This document shows positions 1 through 7,137 of a DNA stretch of 64,000 nucleotides, piece by piece. Origin of the DNA: an uncultured Winogradskyella sp. (GTDB lineage Bacteria; Bacteroidota; Bacteroidia; Flavobacteriales; Flavobacteriaceae); assembly GCF_947498345.1 (NCBI RefSeq), contig NZ_CANMJY010000003.1, positions 248,001 to 312,000 on the forward strand, written 5' to 3'. Under the pieces are notes generated by a model that ran no database searches, was not told the origin of the DNA, and saw only the letters and a list, made by a program, of their open reading frames with translations. The translations under genes and the position numbers were made by a program. Each line of letters begins with the position of its first letter. Within the stretch, counting starts at the first letter, position 1.

Positions 1-2
1 AA

Positions 3-719
3 GGTTTAGAAACACTTTTAAAATTAGATAGCGAATGGATTAAACCAGGTGTTGGAAACTCGCTTTATATACGTCCGTTTGTGATTGCTACTGAGCCTGC
101 AATCTCTGCTTCACCTGCAGCTACATATCGTTTTATCATTATTTGTTCACCAGCTAAAGCTTATTATAATGAGCCCGTTCGTGTCTTATTTGCAGAAAAA
201 TATAGCCGTTCTGCTGATGGTGGTGTAGGTTTTGCAAAAGCAGCTGGTAACTACGCCGCTCAATTTTATCCTACGAGTTTAGCTCAAAAGAAAGGGTTTG
301 ACCAAATCATATGGACTGATGCTTCTTCTCACGAATACCTGGAAGAGGCTGGCACAATGAATATTTTCTTTAGAATACATAATAAATTAATTACTGCTCC
401 TAATAATGACAGAATCTTAGATGGTGTAACACGAAAGAGTGTAATTCAATTAGCTGAAGATTTAGGAATTGAATGTGAAGTGAGACGTGTTAGTGTAAAA
501 GAAATTAAAGCCGCTGCTAAAGATGGTAGTCTAAAGGAAATTTTTGGAGCTGGTACGGCTGCAGTTATAAGTCCTGTTTCTGCTTTTGAACATGCTGATG
601 ATGTTTTTGAAATTGACCAGATCGAGAATTCTTATGCTTCACTTTTTAAGAAGACCTTACTTAATATACAGCACAATCTATCTGAAGATAAGCATAACTG
701 GAGACACGAAGTTAATTAG
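3..719 (+). CDS. ilvE: Branched-chain amino acid aminotransferase, 3' part
   Basis: The frame is open from the first bases of the window, so the 5' end is missing; the GTG at 81 is an internal codon. The protein is the C-terminal two thirds of a class IV PLP aminotransferase that interconverts branched-chain amino acids and their 2-oxo acids in the cytosol. Visible family motifs are SLYIRP, GFAKAAGNYA (its lysine corresponds to the PLP lysine of BCAT enzymes), EEAGTMNIFF, DGVTRKSV and GAGTAAVISPV. The match to the BCAT family is clear throughout. No neighbour in the window belongs to the same pathway. Confidence 0.95.
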   Translation, partial: GLETLLKLDSEWIKPGVGNSLYIRPFVIATEPAISASPAATYRFIIICSPAKAYYNEPVRVLFAEKYSRSADGGVGFAKAAGNYAAQFYPTSLAQKKGFDQIIWTDASSHEYLEEAGTMNIFFRIHNKLITAPNNDRILDGVTRKSVIQLAEDLGIECEVRRVSVKEIKAAAKDGSLKEIFGAGTAAVISPVSAFEHADDVFEIDQIENSYASLFKKTLLNIQHNLSEDKHNWRHEVN

Positions 720-760
720 TTAAAATACAACTTAACACATAAAATATATATTTGAGGATT

Positions 761-1165
761 TTAAGATTCTAAAATCTCCTTAATATTAGGCTTAAAATAG
801 TTCGGGCCTTTAAGCACCTTACCATCCTCTCTATAAATAGGCTCACCATTTTCACCAAGTTTACTCATATTACTTCGCTGAATTTCTTCGAAAACTTCTT
901 CAATTTTGTGCTGCATCCCATGTTCTATAATAGTTCCACATAGGATATAGAGCATATCACCAAGTGCATCAGCTACTTCAACCAAGTCATTATGGTTTGC
1001 AGCTTCAAGATATTCTTCATTTTCCTCACGCATAAGTTTGTAGCGTAGCATATTTTTATCTATACCCAAATCTGCTTTTGGTGTTTCTCTGTGCCCTATT
1101 TTAAAAGCGGTATGAAATGCCTTTACAGCATTAATTTTATCTTGCATTGAAAGTGAAATTTTCAT
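761..1165 (-). CDS. MazG-like nucleotide pyrophosphohydrolase
   Basis: A 134-residue all-helical protein of the MazG/phosphoribosyl-ATP pyrophosphohydrolase superfamily. The metal-binding pattern is visible as REENEEYLEA (about residues 46-55) followed by EVADALGDMLY (about 63-73), which gives the usual EExxE plus ExxD arrangement. Such proteins hydrolyse nucleoside triphosphates to monophosphates and pyrophosphate; the substrate here cannot be told. The C-terminal part (GENGEPIYREDGKVLKGPNYF) occurs in MazG-like proteins of Bacteroidota. It is convergent with ilvE and monocistronic. Confidence 0.85.
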   Translation of the reverse strand: MKISLSMQDKINAVKAFHTAFKIGHRETPKADLGIDKNMLRYKLMREENEEYLEAANHNDLVEVADALGDMLYILCGTIIEHGMQHKIEEVFEEIQRSNMSKLGENGEPIYREDGKVLKGPNYFKPNIKEILES

Positions 1166-1221
1166 TTCCGTGAAAACGGGAATCTTAGTATTTATAATTA
1201 AATTTGCATAAAAATAAGCTA

Positions 1222-1407
1222 ATGTTCACAACTGGTCAATTGATTTTCGGAATTTTATTCTTCATTGCTTTTATTATAGCGATTACCTTACAATACCGAA
1301 AAGATATTAAGATTCGCAAAACCCACTATAAAGGTGCCATATGGATACTCATAGCCTTTATTGGTTTTATAGGTATGATTGCTGCTGTGAAGTTTATTTT
1401 TATGTAG
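1222..1407 (+). CDS. Small conserved membrane protein, 61 aa
   Basis: Two hydrophobic helices (about residues 5-24 and 39-60) flank a basic loop with RKDIKIRKTHYKG, so this should be a small inner-membrane hairpin protein with a cytoplasmic loop. I start it at the ATG at 1222; an in-frame TTG at 1204 would add six residues. The MFTTGQLIF start and the YRKD...HYKG loop resemble a small uncharacterised protein I associate with Flavobacteriaceae genomes. Function is unknown. It lies divergently from the MazG-like gene with only about 56 bp between starts. Confidence 0.65.
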   Translation: MFTTGQLIFGILFFIAFIIAITLQYRKDIKIRKTHYKGAIWILIAFIGFIGMIAAVKFIFM

Positions 1408-1747
1408 TTGATTCTGCTCAACATATTTTAACATATTATTTTTAGGAGATAGAGATTGTAGGTTGTTATATTATAAAAAATACTATGACTCTACTTTATG
1501 TTGTTTTGGGCTTGGTTATAATTAATGGTCTTCTTCTTATAATAAGTTCAAATAAGTCTGATGATTTTCAAGAATAAAAATCTTAGATAGATTAACCCCA
1601 ATCTGCTTTTTCTACTATTTGTCCTAATTTTCCTGTTAATTCATTTTTATTTTATAAATTAATAACTCAAATATACCTGTTAGTGGGTATGTTTTGAAAC
1701 ATTTTTATAACGCACTTTTGTAATATTAACTAATTAAACCGACCCTT
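1408..1747. other. AT-rich intergenic region
   Basis: A 340-bp gap between the small membrane protein and the protease operon. It holds one possible 30-codon membrane ORF (1485-1577, listed separately) and AT-rich sequence that should include the operon promoter. No perfect TAnnTTTG box lies close to the 1748 start, and no terminator hairpin was seen. Confidence 0.5.
1485..1577 (+). CDS. Possible 30-aa membrane peptide
   Basis: ATG-initiated ORF of 30 codons: a single hydrophobic segment (LLYVVLGLVIINGLLLII) followed by a short polar acidic tail (SSNKSDDFQE). The composition is like a real single-pass micropeptide, but the length is within chance and there is no ribosome-binding or promoter evidence. 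It would need conservation in related genomes to be believed. Confidence 0.25.
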   Translation: MTLLYVVLGLVIINGLLLIISSNKSDDFQE

Positions 1748-2017
1748 ATGAGAAAAGATATTATCCCTCCTATCTTATTATTCATTGTATCATTTGTAAT
1801 TATATTATGGCTGTCAAGTAGCGACAACGAATTTAACCCTTGGCTATACAGAATTCTTGGTGCTTTCGCAGCAAGTGGATTAAGTGTTGTTATACCAGGT
1901 AGTTTAAACGTTGGAGCAAATAATTTTAAGAGTTTAGCCCAAGAATCACCAAAGCTAACTGCTACAGGTGCTATGGCTGTATTTGTTTTGGTTTATTTGT
2001 TTAATCCAAATTGGTAG
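1748..2017 (+). CDS. Small two-helix membrane protein, first gene of protease operon
   Basis: An 89-residue protein with a hydrophobic helix at about 6-23, a glycine/alanine-rich middle segment (about 33-52) and a second helix at about 71-86 ending in AVFVLVYLFNPNW. No signal-peptide cleavage site is evident, so it is probably an integral inner-membrane protein. From memory, the terminal AVFVLVYLFNP pattern resembles membrane modules attached to bacterial conflict-type proteins; this is weak evidence. It ends 4 bp before the trypsin-like protease gene, so the two are probably cotranscribed and may work together, for example with this protein as the membrane anchor. Confidence 0.7.
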   Translation: MRKDIIPPILLFIVSFVIILWLSSSDNEFNPWLYRILGAFAASGLSVVIPGSLNVGANNFKSLAQESPKLTATGAMAVFVLVYLFNPNW

Positions 2018-2021
2018 TAAG

Positions 2022-3260
2022 ATGGCTAAGGAGCGAGTTGGCAAACATGATGACAATCATCTACATCTTAGTGAAGAATTAGCTAATGCTATTGTTGATA
2101 ATTTCGGATATTGTTGGTTAAGCAATTGTAAAGAATTACAATATTTAGCAGTTGTACGAGATGAAGATTGTGATAAAAAAGATAATTTCCTTATCGAAAA
2201 AGGGTTAAGAAAAATAAGTGATGATGATTTTACACTAGAACAAAAACCTATACAATCTCTTTACGAAATCCCAGTACACTGCTTAGTAGGTAACAAAAAT
2301 CCCAATTATAATGTTGTATCAGTTGACTTTATAAATAATATAAAGCCTGAGGCAAAAATTCCCGTTAAATATCTAAATGATGTAGGTGATATTGAGCCTC
2401 TTGGCCTAAAAGAGTTAAAAATAAGACCTCTAATTGCGGGTAGTTCAATTAATAGTATAAATTCAAACGATAAGATTGGAACACTTGGAGCATTTCTGAG
2501 TTTAAGAGAAAGGAATCATAAAGATGATATCTTTTTTATCACTAATTATCACAATTTATTTAGTTCAACTGTAATTAAACATGGAAACGACATGATAAAA
2601 GACTGGGATAAAGAAGGATTCGTTTTCCAACCTAATAATGCTTCATATGATTTTAAAAACATCATTGGAAATTATTTTAAAGGTCAATATCACAATGATA
2701 ATGATAAACAGATAAACACATTGGATTATGCTATTGTTAGACTTAATATTGATGCAATTGAAAAAAAAATAGTTCCTCATCCATTTGGATCTGAAATATC
2801 AAGCTACAATCCCAAAGGTAAAAGTCTTTACACACTTAAAACATATAGTAGTGGCTTTATTAACAATGAAAGACATAGACCAAGAAACCCAATCATTAAA
2901 GGGATAAAACAGGCACAAATAGGAATGAAAATAAGGTTTCATGGTACTTCTACTGTGATAAGTAGAAAAACAAAAATTAGATCTGTAAATGCAATGGTTA
3001 AAGTTAAAAATCAATATAAAAAAGACGATAAATTAATATTTAAAAATCAAGTACTTTTTGATAGTATTGGTATTCAAGGCGATTCAGGTTCTGTACTAAT
3101 TAATGAAGAAAACTATATAGTGGGTCTTTTACATGCTGGTGATTCTAAAAAGGTAAGCATTGCCAATAATATTACTGATATATTTTGCAATCACGAAAAA
3201 AACAAACAATGCAAAGACTCATGTAAACATAAAATTAAACTAAAAAGAATATTAACCTAA
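2022..3260 (+). CDS. Trypsin-like serine protease without signal peptide
   Basis: A 412-residue protein with a chymotrypsin-fold catalytic triad readable by eye: His177 in FFITNYHNLF, Asp235 in NTLDYAIVRL and Ser355 in IQGDSGSVLI. The N-terminal 130 residues carry no recognised domain. It starts with a hydrophilic MAKERVGKHDD sequence, so it is predicted to be cytosolic, unlike classical secreted trypsins. I start it at the ATG at 2022, just after the stop of the upstream gene; an upstream in-frame codon at 1968 would overlap that gene. The C-terminus is rich in Cys, His and Lys (CNHEKNKQCKDSCKHK), a possible metal-binding or regulatory tail. Its partners are the small membrane protein, the 199-aa protein and a sensor kinase. 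Confidence 0.85.
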   Translation: MAKERVGKHDDNHLHLSEELANAIVDNFGYCWLSNCKELQYLAVVRDEDCDKKDNFLIEKGLRKISDDDFTLEQKPIQSLYEIPVHCLVGNKNPNYNVVSVDFINNIKPEAKIPVKYLNDVGDIEPLGLKELKIRPLIAGSSINSINSNDKIGTLGAFLSLRERNHKDDIFFITNYHNLFSSTVIKHGNDMIKDWDKEGFVFQPNNASYDFKNIIGNYFKGQYHNDNDKQINTLDYAIVRLNIDAIEKKIVPHPFGSEISSYNPKGKSLYTLKTYSSGFINNERHRPRNPIIKGIKQAQIGMKIRFHGTSTVISRKTKIRSVNAMVKVKNQYKKDDKLIFKNQVLFDSIGIQGDSGSVLINEENYIVGLLHAGDSKKVSIANNITDIFCNHEKNKQCKDSCKHKIKLKRILT

Positions 3261-3270
3261 AATCAAAAAA

Positions 3271-3870
3271 ATGAGTAGAAAATATGACGTAAGCAAAAAA
3301 GACGGAAATAAAGACAGTGAAAATCTTGATGGATATACAGGTGCTAGTGGATATTATTCGGGGCTTGAATTCATGGGAGAAGCTGTAATCCTTGGAGAAA
3401 ATGCTGGCGCTAAAAGTCACATTAAAGAATATAGTGGATCTGATTATTTAGATTACATTAAAGTTTTAATAATTCCTCAGAATACTAAATCTAAAAAAGC
3501 TAATCTATTTCAAATTAATTCTTGTGACAATGGAAAAACAATAGAAGTACACATAGCCACAGGTGACCAACTAAAAAGTAACAATTATTCTTTAGATAAA
3601 GGATGGTCAAAAGAATTAATTCTCCATGGTAATAGTAAAAATGACCGTAAAGAAATACAGATTAGGTTTGTTGTATATAATTACACAAAAGGAAATGAAA
3701 AGGATTTAGAAATCTATCAGTGTAGTAGTGGAACTGGTAAATCTATTAGCGTTTACGATATACTTAAGAGTCAAAAAAAATCTGTTGACTTAATGGCAGA
3801 AGATCCAGGTGATATCGGTGGTACTCCTGACTCTCAAAATGGCTCTATATTAGTTGGAAAAAGACCTTAA
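3271..3870 (+). CDS. Unknown 199-aa hydrophilic protein
   Basis: I do not recognise this protein. It has no signal peptide or membrane segment. The N-terminus is charged (Lys, Asp, Ser), the middle (about 65-150) alternates hydrophobic residues in a way that suggests beta strands, and the tail after about residue 180 is a flexible Asp/Gly/Ser sequence (EDPGDIGGTPDSQNGS). Only two cysteines are present. It lies 10 bp after the protease gene and 2 bp before the sensor kinase, so it belongs to the same operon. It could be a protease substrate, inhibitor or partner; nothing in the sequence decides which. Confidence 0.7.
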   Translation: MSRKYDVSKKDGNKDSENLDGYTGASGYYSGLEFMGEAVILGENAGAKSHIKEYSGSDYLDYIKVLIIPQNTKSKKANLFQINSCDNGKTIEVHIATGDQLKSNNYSLDKGWSKELILHGNSKNDRKEIQIRFVVYNYTKGNEKDLEIYQCSSGTGKSISVYDILKSQKKSVDLMAEDPGDIGGTPDSQNGSILVGKRP

Positions 3871-3872
3871 AT

Positions 3873-5639
3873 TTGACTTTTACAGAAATAAGATATCAAA
3901 TTTTACCAGTAATAATCTTTATTACTGGTTTTTGCTTTGGCCAAAATGACCTCTTAAAACAAGCAGAACTGTTAATTAAAAACAAACAGTCAGACTCAGC
4001 TTTATTTACTTTAAACAAAATAAATTTGAAAGATCTGAGCATTTTTCAACAAGGAAAATACCATGAAATTAATGGTCTTTCTTTACTACAAAAAGACAAA
4101 CATCATCTAGCTTTTGAAGCGCTACAAAATTCAAAAGAAAATTACACCTCAATTGATAGTATATCTAATATTAATAGAATTAACTTATATATAATTGATC
4201 TTTTAGCACATCAAAATGATATAAAAGTCTCATCGCAACCTTATATTAACGAATTCCTCAATTATGCTAATAAATCAAATAATATAAAAGACAAGACTGA
4301 AGCGGCTTCTACTTTAGCTGTAATATATCTTAAGGCCAATGATGGGCAAAAATCTATCAAATATTTTAATAAGGCAATTGATTTAGCACTTAAAGCAAAA
4401 GACTCTATACTAGCTACCGACTACCTTTTTAATAAAGGTGTTGTATACAGTGAAGTTTTAAAAGATTATGAAAAAGCATTAAAAATTTTCAAGGAAGTTG
4501 TCCCTATTTACGAAAAAAATAAAGACTATACGTACATAGCTTACAGCTATAATAATCAGGCGGAAGTGTATAAAAAAAAGAAAGAATATAAAATAGCTTT
4601 AGAATATTACAATAAGGCATTTTCAATCAGATTAGACAAAAACAATCTTAAATCCAAAGAAATATTCTATGAAAATATTATCCCCTTATTAGATAGTCTG
4701 GGTAAATATAAAGAAGCCTATCAGCATTCTAATGAGCTTATAACTTTAAAAGATAGCATTGACGATTCAGAACAAAACACTGCAATTATAGATGCAGAAA
4801 AAAAATATAGAACTTCTGAAAAAGAAAAGGAAAATCTAATTTTAGAAAAACAAAAAACGAAAAACAAAAATGTAGCTATAGGACTGGGAGGCAGTTTGGC
4901 TTTAGGAAGCATTATTGCATTCTTATTATTTAAAAATACCAAACGTAAACAAAAACTAGCTGAACAGGAGAAAGAAATAGAATCTCAAAAACTAGCAACC
5001 GTTCTAAAAGAACAAGAACTCACAGCTATAGATGCTATGATTGAGGGTCAGGAAAAAGAGCGGCAGCGTATTGCTAATGATTTACATGATGATCTAGGAG
5101 GTCTTATGGCTACCGTAAAATTGCATTTCAATGCGTTAAAGGACAAGCACTCTCCAGAGCTTTTCGATAAAACCAATAGCCTAATTGAGGAAGCTTACCA
5201 AAAGATACGCAGCGTTGCACATGCCAAAAACTCTGGTGTGATTGCCAAGCAAGGTTTACTTAAAGCTGTGCAGAATATGGCCGATAATATATCTGCTTCC
5301 AATAAAATACAAATCGATGTTATAGACCATGGCTTAGACAACCGCTTAGAGAACAGCTTAGAACTTACCATTTTTAGAGTCATACAAGAGTTAATTACTA
5401 ACGTTATAAAACATGCCAGAGCCTCTGAAGTCACAATACATTTAACCAATCATGACGATAGTATTAATATTATGGTTGAGGATAATGGCAAAGGGTTTAA
5501 TCCTAGCCAAATCACAAAAACCAATAAAGGTATGGGCATTAGTAGTATTGATAAGCGTATAGAGCATTTAGATGGTAAACTGACCATAGAATCAGAAAAG
5601 AATCAAGGAACAACTGTAATAATAGACATACCTGTATGA
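3873..5639 (+). CDS. TPR-containing sensor histidine kinase
   Basis: A 588-residue kinase starting at a TTG (no in-frame ATG before residue 389). Order of parts: signal peptide (about 1-23), periplasmic tetratricopeptide repeats (about 60-300), coiled coil, transmembrane helix (about 334-353), second coiled coil, HisKA_3 dimerisation domain with the phospho-acceptor His405 in ANDLHDDLGG, and a HATPase domain with Asn510 and the DNGKGF box (537-542) and GMGI (553-556). This is the NarX/DesK-type kinase layout typical of Bacteroidota. It overlaps the response regulator by 4 bp (ATGA), so the pair is translationally coupled. Location after the protease and 199-aa genes suggests they form its input or output. 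Confidence 0.93.
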   Translation: MTFTEIRYQILPVIIFITGFCFGQNDLLKQAELLIKNKQSDSALFTLNKINLKDLSIFQQGKYHEINGLSLLQKDKHHLAFEALQNSKENYTSIDSISNINRINLYIIDLLAHQNDIKVSSQPYINEFLNYANKSNNIKDKTEAASTLAVIYLKANDGQKSIKYFNKAIDLALKAKDSILATDYLFNKGVVYSEVLKDYEKALKIFKEVVPIYEKNKDYTYIAYSYNNQAEVYKKKKEYKIALEYYNKAFSIRLDKNNLKSKEIFYENIIPLLDSLGKYKEAYQHSNELITLKDSIDDSEQNTAIIDAEKKYRTSEKEKENLILEKQKTKNKNVAIGLGGSLALGSIIAFLLFKNTKRKQKLAEQEKEIESQKLATVLKEQELTAIDAMIEGQEKERQRIANDLHDDLGGLMATVKLHFNALKDKHSPELFDKTNSLIEEAYQKIRSVAHAKNSGVIAKQGLLKAVQNMADNISASNKIQIDVIDHGLDNRLENSLELTIFRVIQELITNVIKHARASEVTIHLTNHDDSINIMVEDNGKGFNPSQITKTNKGMGISSIDKRIEHLDGKLTIESEKNQGTTVIIDIPV

Positions 5640-6256
5640 TACGACTAGCCATTGCTGAAGATCATCAATCTCTTATTGATGGTATAAAACTACTATTAGA
5701 ATACGAGGAAGATATAGAAATTATTGGCACCGCTAATGATGGTGAAGCCCTTATGCATTTAGTTCGTTTAAAGCAACCTAATGTAGTTATTACAGATATT
5801 AGAATGCCAAAAATGGATGGTATCACCGCAACAAGACAAATTAAAAAAGAACTACCACATACTAAAGTATTAGGTTTTACAATGTTTGATCAAACTGAAG
5901 CTATACAACAAATGTTAGATGCAGGTGCTTCGGGTTATTTATTAAAAAACTCTCCTTTAGAAGAAGTATTGAAAGCTGTACGCTCAGTATACAAAGGCAA
6001 TACTTATTTCGATTCTAACATTAAAGTAGAAGCTGAAAATAATAGCAACAAAAAAGGTAAAGGTATTTTAACCAAACGTCAGGTTGAAATTTTAGGCTTA
6101 ATTGCTCAAGGCAAAACCTCTAGGGAAATTGCAGATAACTTGTTTATAGGTGTGCATACTGTGGATACCCACCGCAAAAACATGGCTCGTATACTCGGTT
6201 TAAAAGGTAAAGGAGAACTGATGCGCTATGCCTTAGAAAAGAAGTATAAATTTTAA
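5636..6256 (+). CDS. NarL/FixJ-family response regulator
   Basis: A 206-residue two-domain regulator. The receiver domain (about 1-120) has the acidic pair ED at 8-9, phospho-acceptor Asp54 in VVITDIRMPKMDG and the conserved Lys near 104 (LLKNSPLEEV). A LuxR-type helix-turn-helix follows at about 143-200 (LTKRQVEILGLIAQGKTSREI). It should be phosphorylated by the upstream TPR kinase and bind DNA as a dimer. The ATG overlaps the kinase stop codon. Confidence 0.95.
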   Translation: MIRLAIAEDHQSLIDGIKLLLEYEEDIEIIGTANDGEALMHLVRLKQPNVVITDIRMPKMDGITATRQIKKELPHTKVLGFTMFDQTEAIQQMLDAGASGYLLKNSPLEEVLKAVRSVYKGNTYFDSNIKVEAENNSNKKGKGILTKRQVEILGLIAQGKTSREIADNLFIGVHTVDTHRKNMARILGLKGKGELMRYALEKKYKF

Positions 6257-6297
6257 ACGATATTACTCAAACAAATAATTAAACTAATATGTAACCC

Positions 6298-7038
6298 ATG
6301 AAAAAAATTCTTATATTTATTATAACCGCTACTTTATTCTATAACTGCAAAACACCTGATAGTTTAAGAAGCTCTGATGATGACCTAAGACGTATAAGTT
6401 TTCATACTACAGACTTAATCTCTATCGCTGTGCCAACTATTTATGAAGGAAATATAAAATACCTTGATACTAATAAAAGGAAAACCTGGGTAGATGTAGA
6501 TGATGTGGCACACGATAACACTTTACTTCATTCATTATCAGATATTCTATCGTCAGTAACCGTTTATAAAACTAACAGAGAAGGCTCTTTAACATTGATT
6601 GGCAATTCAATATCCGCAAAAGACGAAACCTATAAAGTAATATATGATTTTTCTCAAACTCAAACTATAGAAGGTGATAGCATTAAAAAATCCATTGGTG
6701 TTGCCGTTAGGATGATTGCTGAAATCACAACTTCTAAAAGAGGTCTGGATTTAACTAATTTATTTAAACTAAGCGTAGATGCAGAAAAAGAGAATATTAG
6801 TGGCTCATTAACTGTAAGATCAATTGGTATCTCTTCCCAAAAAGTAAATCAAAGTATACCTACAACAACAGATTTATCACCAGCTTCAATTGCTACTGCA
6901 TTACAAACGGTTGCTACAATTAAATCTAGTATCTATGACAACGAAACGAGAATAACACCTTACTTAATAGGCTTTAGTGTTCATGGCAACACTAAAAAGC
7001 AAGAGGTAGAAAGTATAATTAATAATACAAGCCTTTGA
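6298..7038 (+). CDS. Putative lipoprotein, last gene of protease operon
   Basis: A 246-residue protein with a lipoprotein-type signal sequence ending in TLFYNC at about residue 16. The rest is soluble, Ser/Thr/Ile-rich and without a domain I recognise. It lies 41 bp after the response regulator and is followed by a strong terminator, so it is probably the last gene of the operon that begins at 1748, although a separate promoter in the short gap cannot be excluded. Confidence 0.7.
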   Translation: MKKILIFIITATLFYNCKTPDSLRSSDDDLRRISFHTTDLISIAVPTIYEGNIKYLDTNKRKTWVDVDDVAHDNTLLHSLSDILSSVTVYKTNREGSLTLIGNSISAKDETYKVIYDFSQTQTIEGDSIKKSIGVAVRMIAEITTSKRGLDLTNLFKLSVDAEKENISGSLTVRSIGISSQKVNQSIPTTTDLSPASIATALQTVATIKSSIYDNETRITPYLIGFSVHGNTKKQEVESIINNTSL

Positions 7039-7061
7039 TATACATAATTAATTGTTACCTC

Positions 7062-7088
7062 AAAAATCCCCATTACTGGGGATTTTTT
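7062..7088 (+). terminator. Rho-independent terminator of the protease operon
   Basis: Hairpin AAAAATCCCC-ATTA-GGGGATTTTTT with an uninterrupted T run, 24 bp after the lipoprotein stop codon. Confidence 0.85.
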
Positions 7089-7137
7089 GGCTTTACTGTG
7101 TTTTGTAGGTTTACAAAGACTATTAATTCTTGTTATT

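Noticed and set aside
1968..2021. N-terminal extension of the protease gene into the preceding gene
   Set aside because: The extra 18 residues would overlap the end of the 89-aa gene in another frame; the ATG at 2022 fits the tight operon better.
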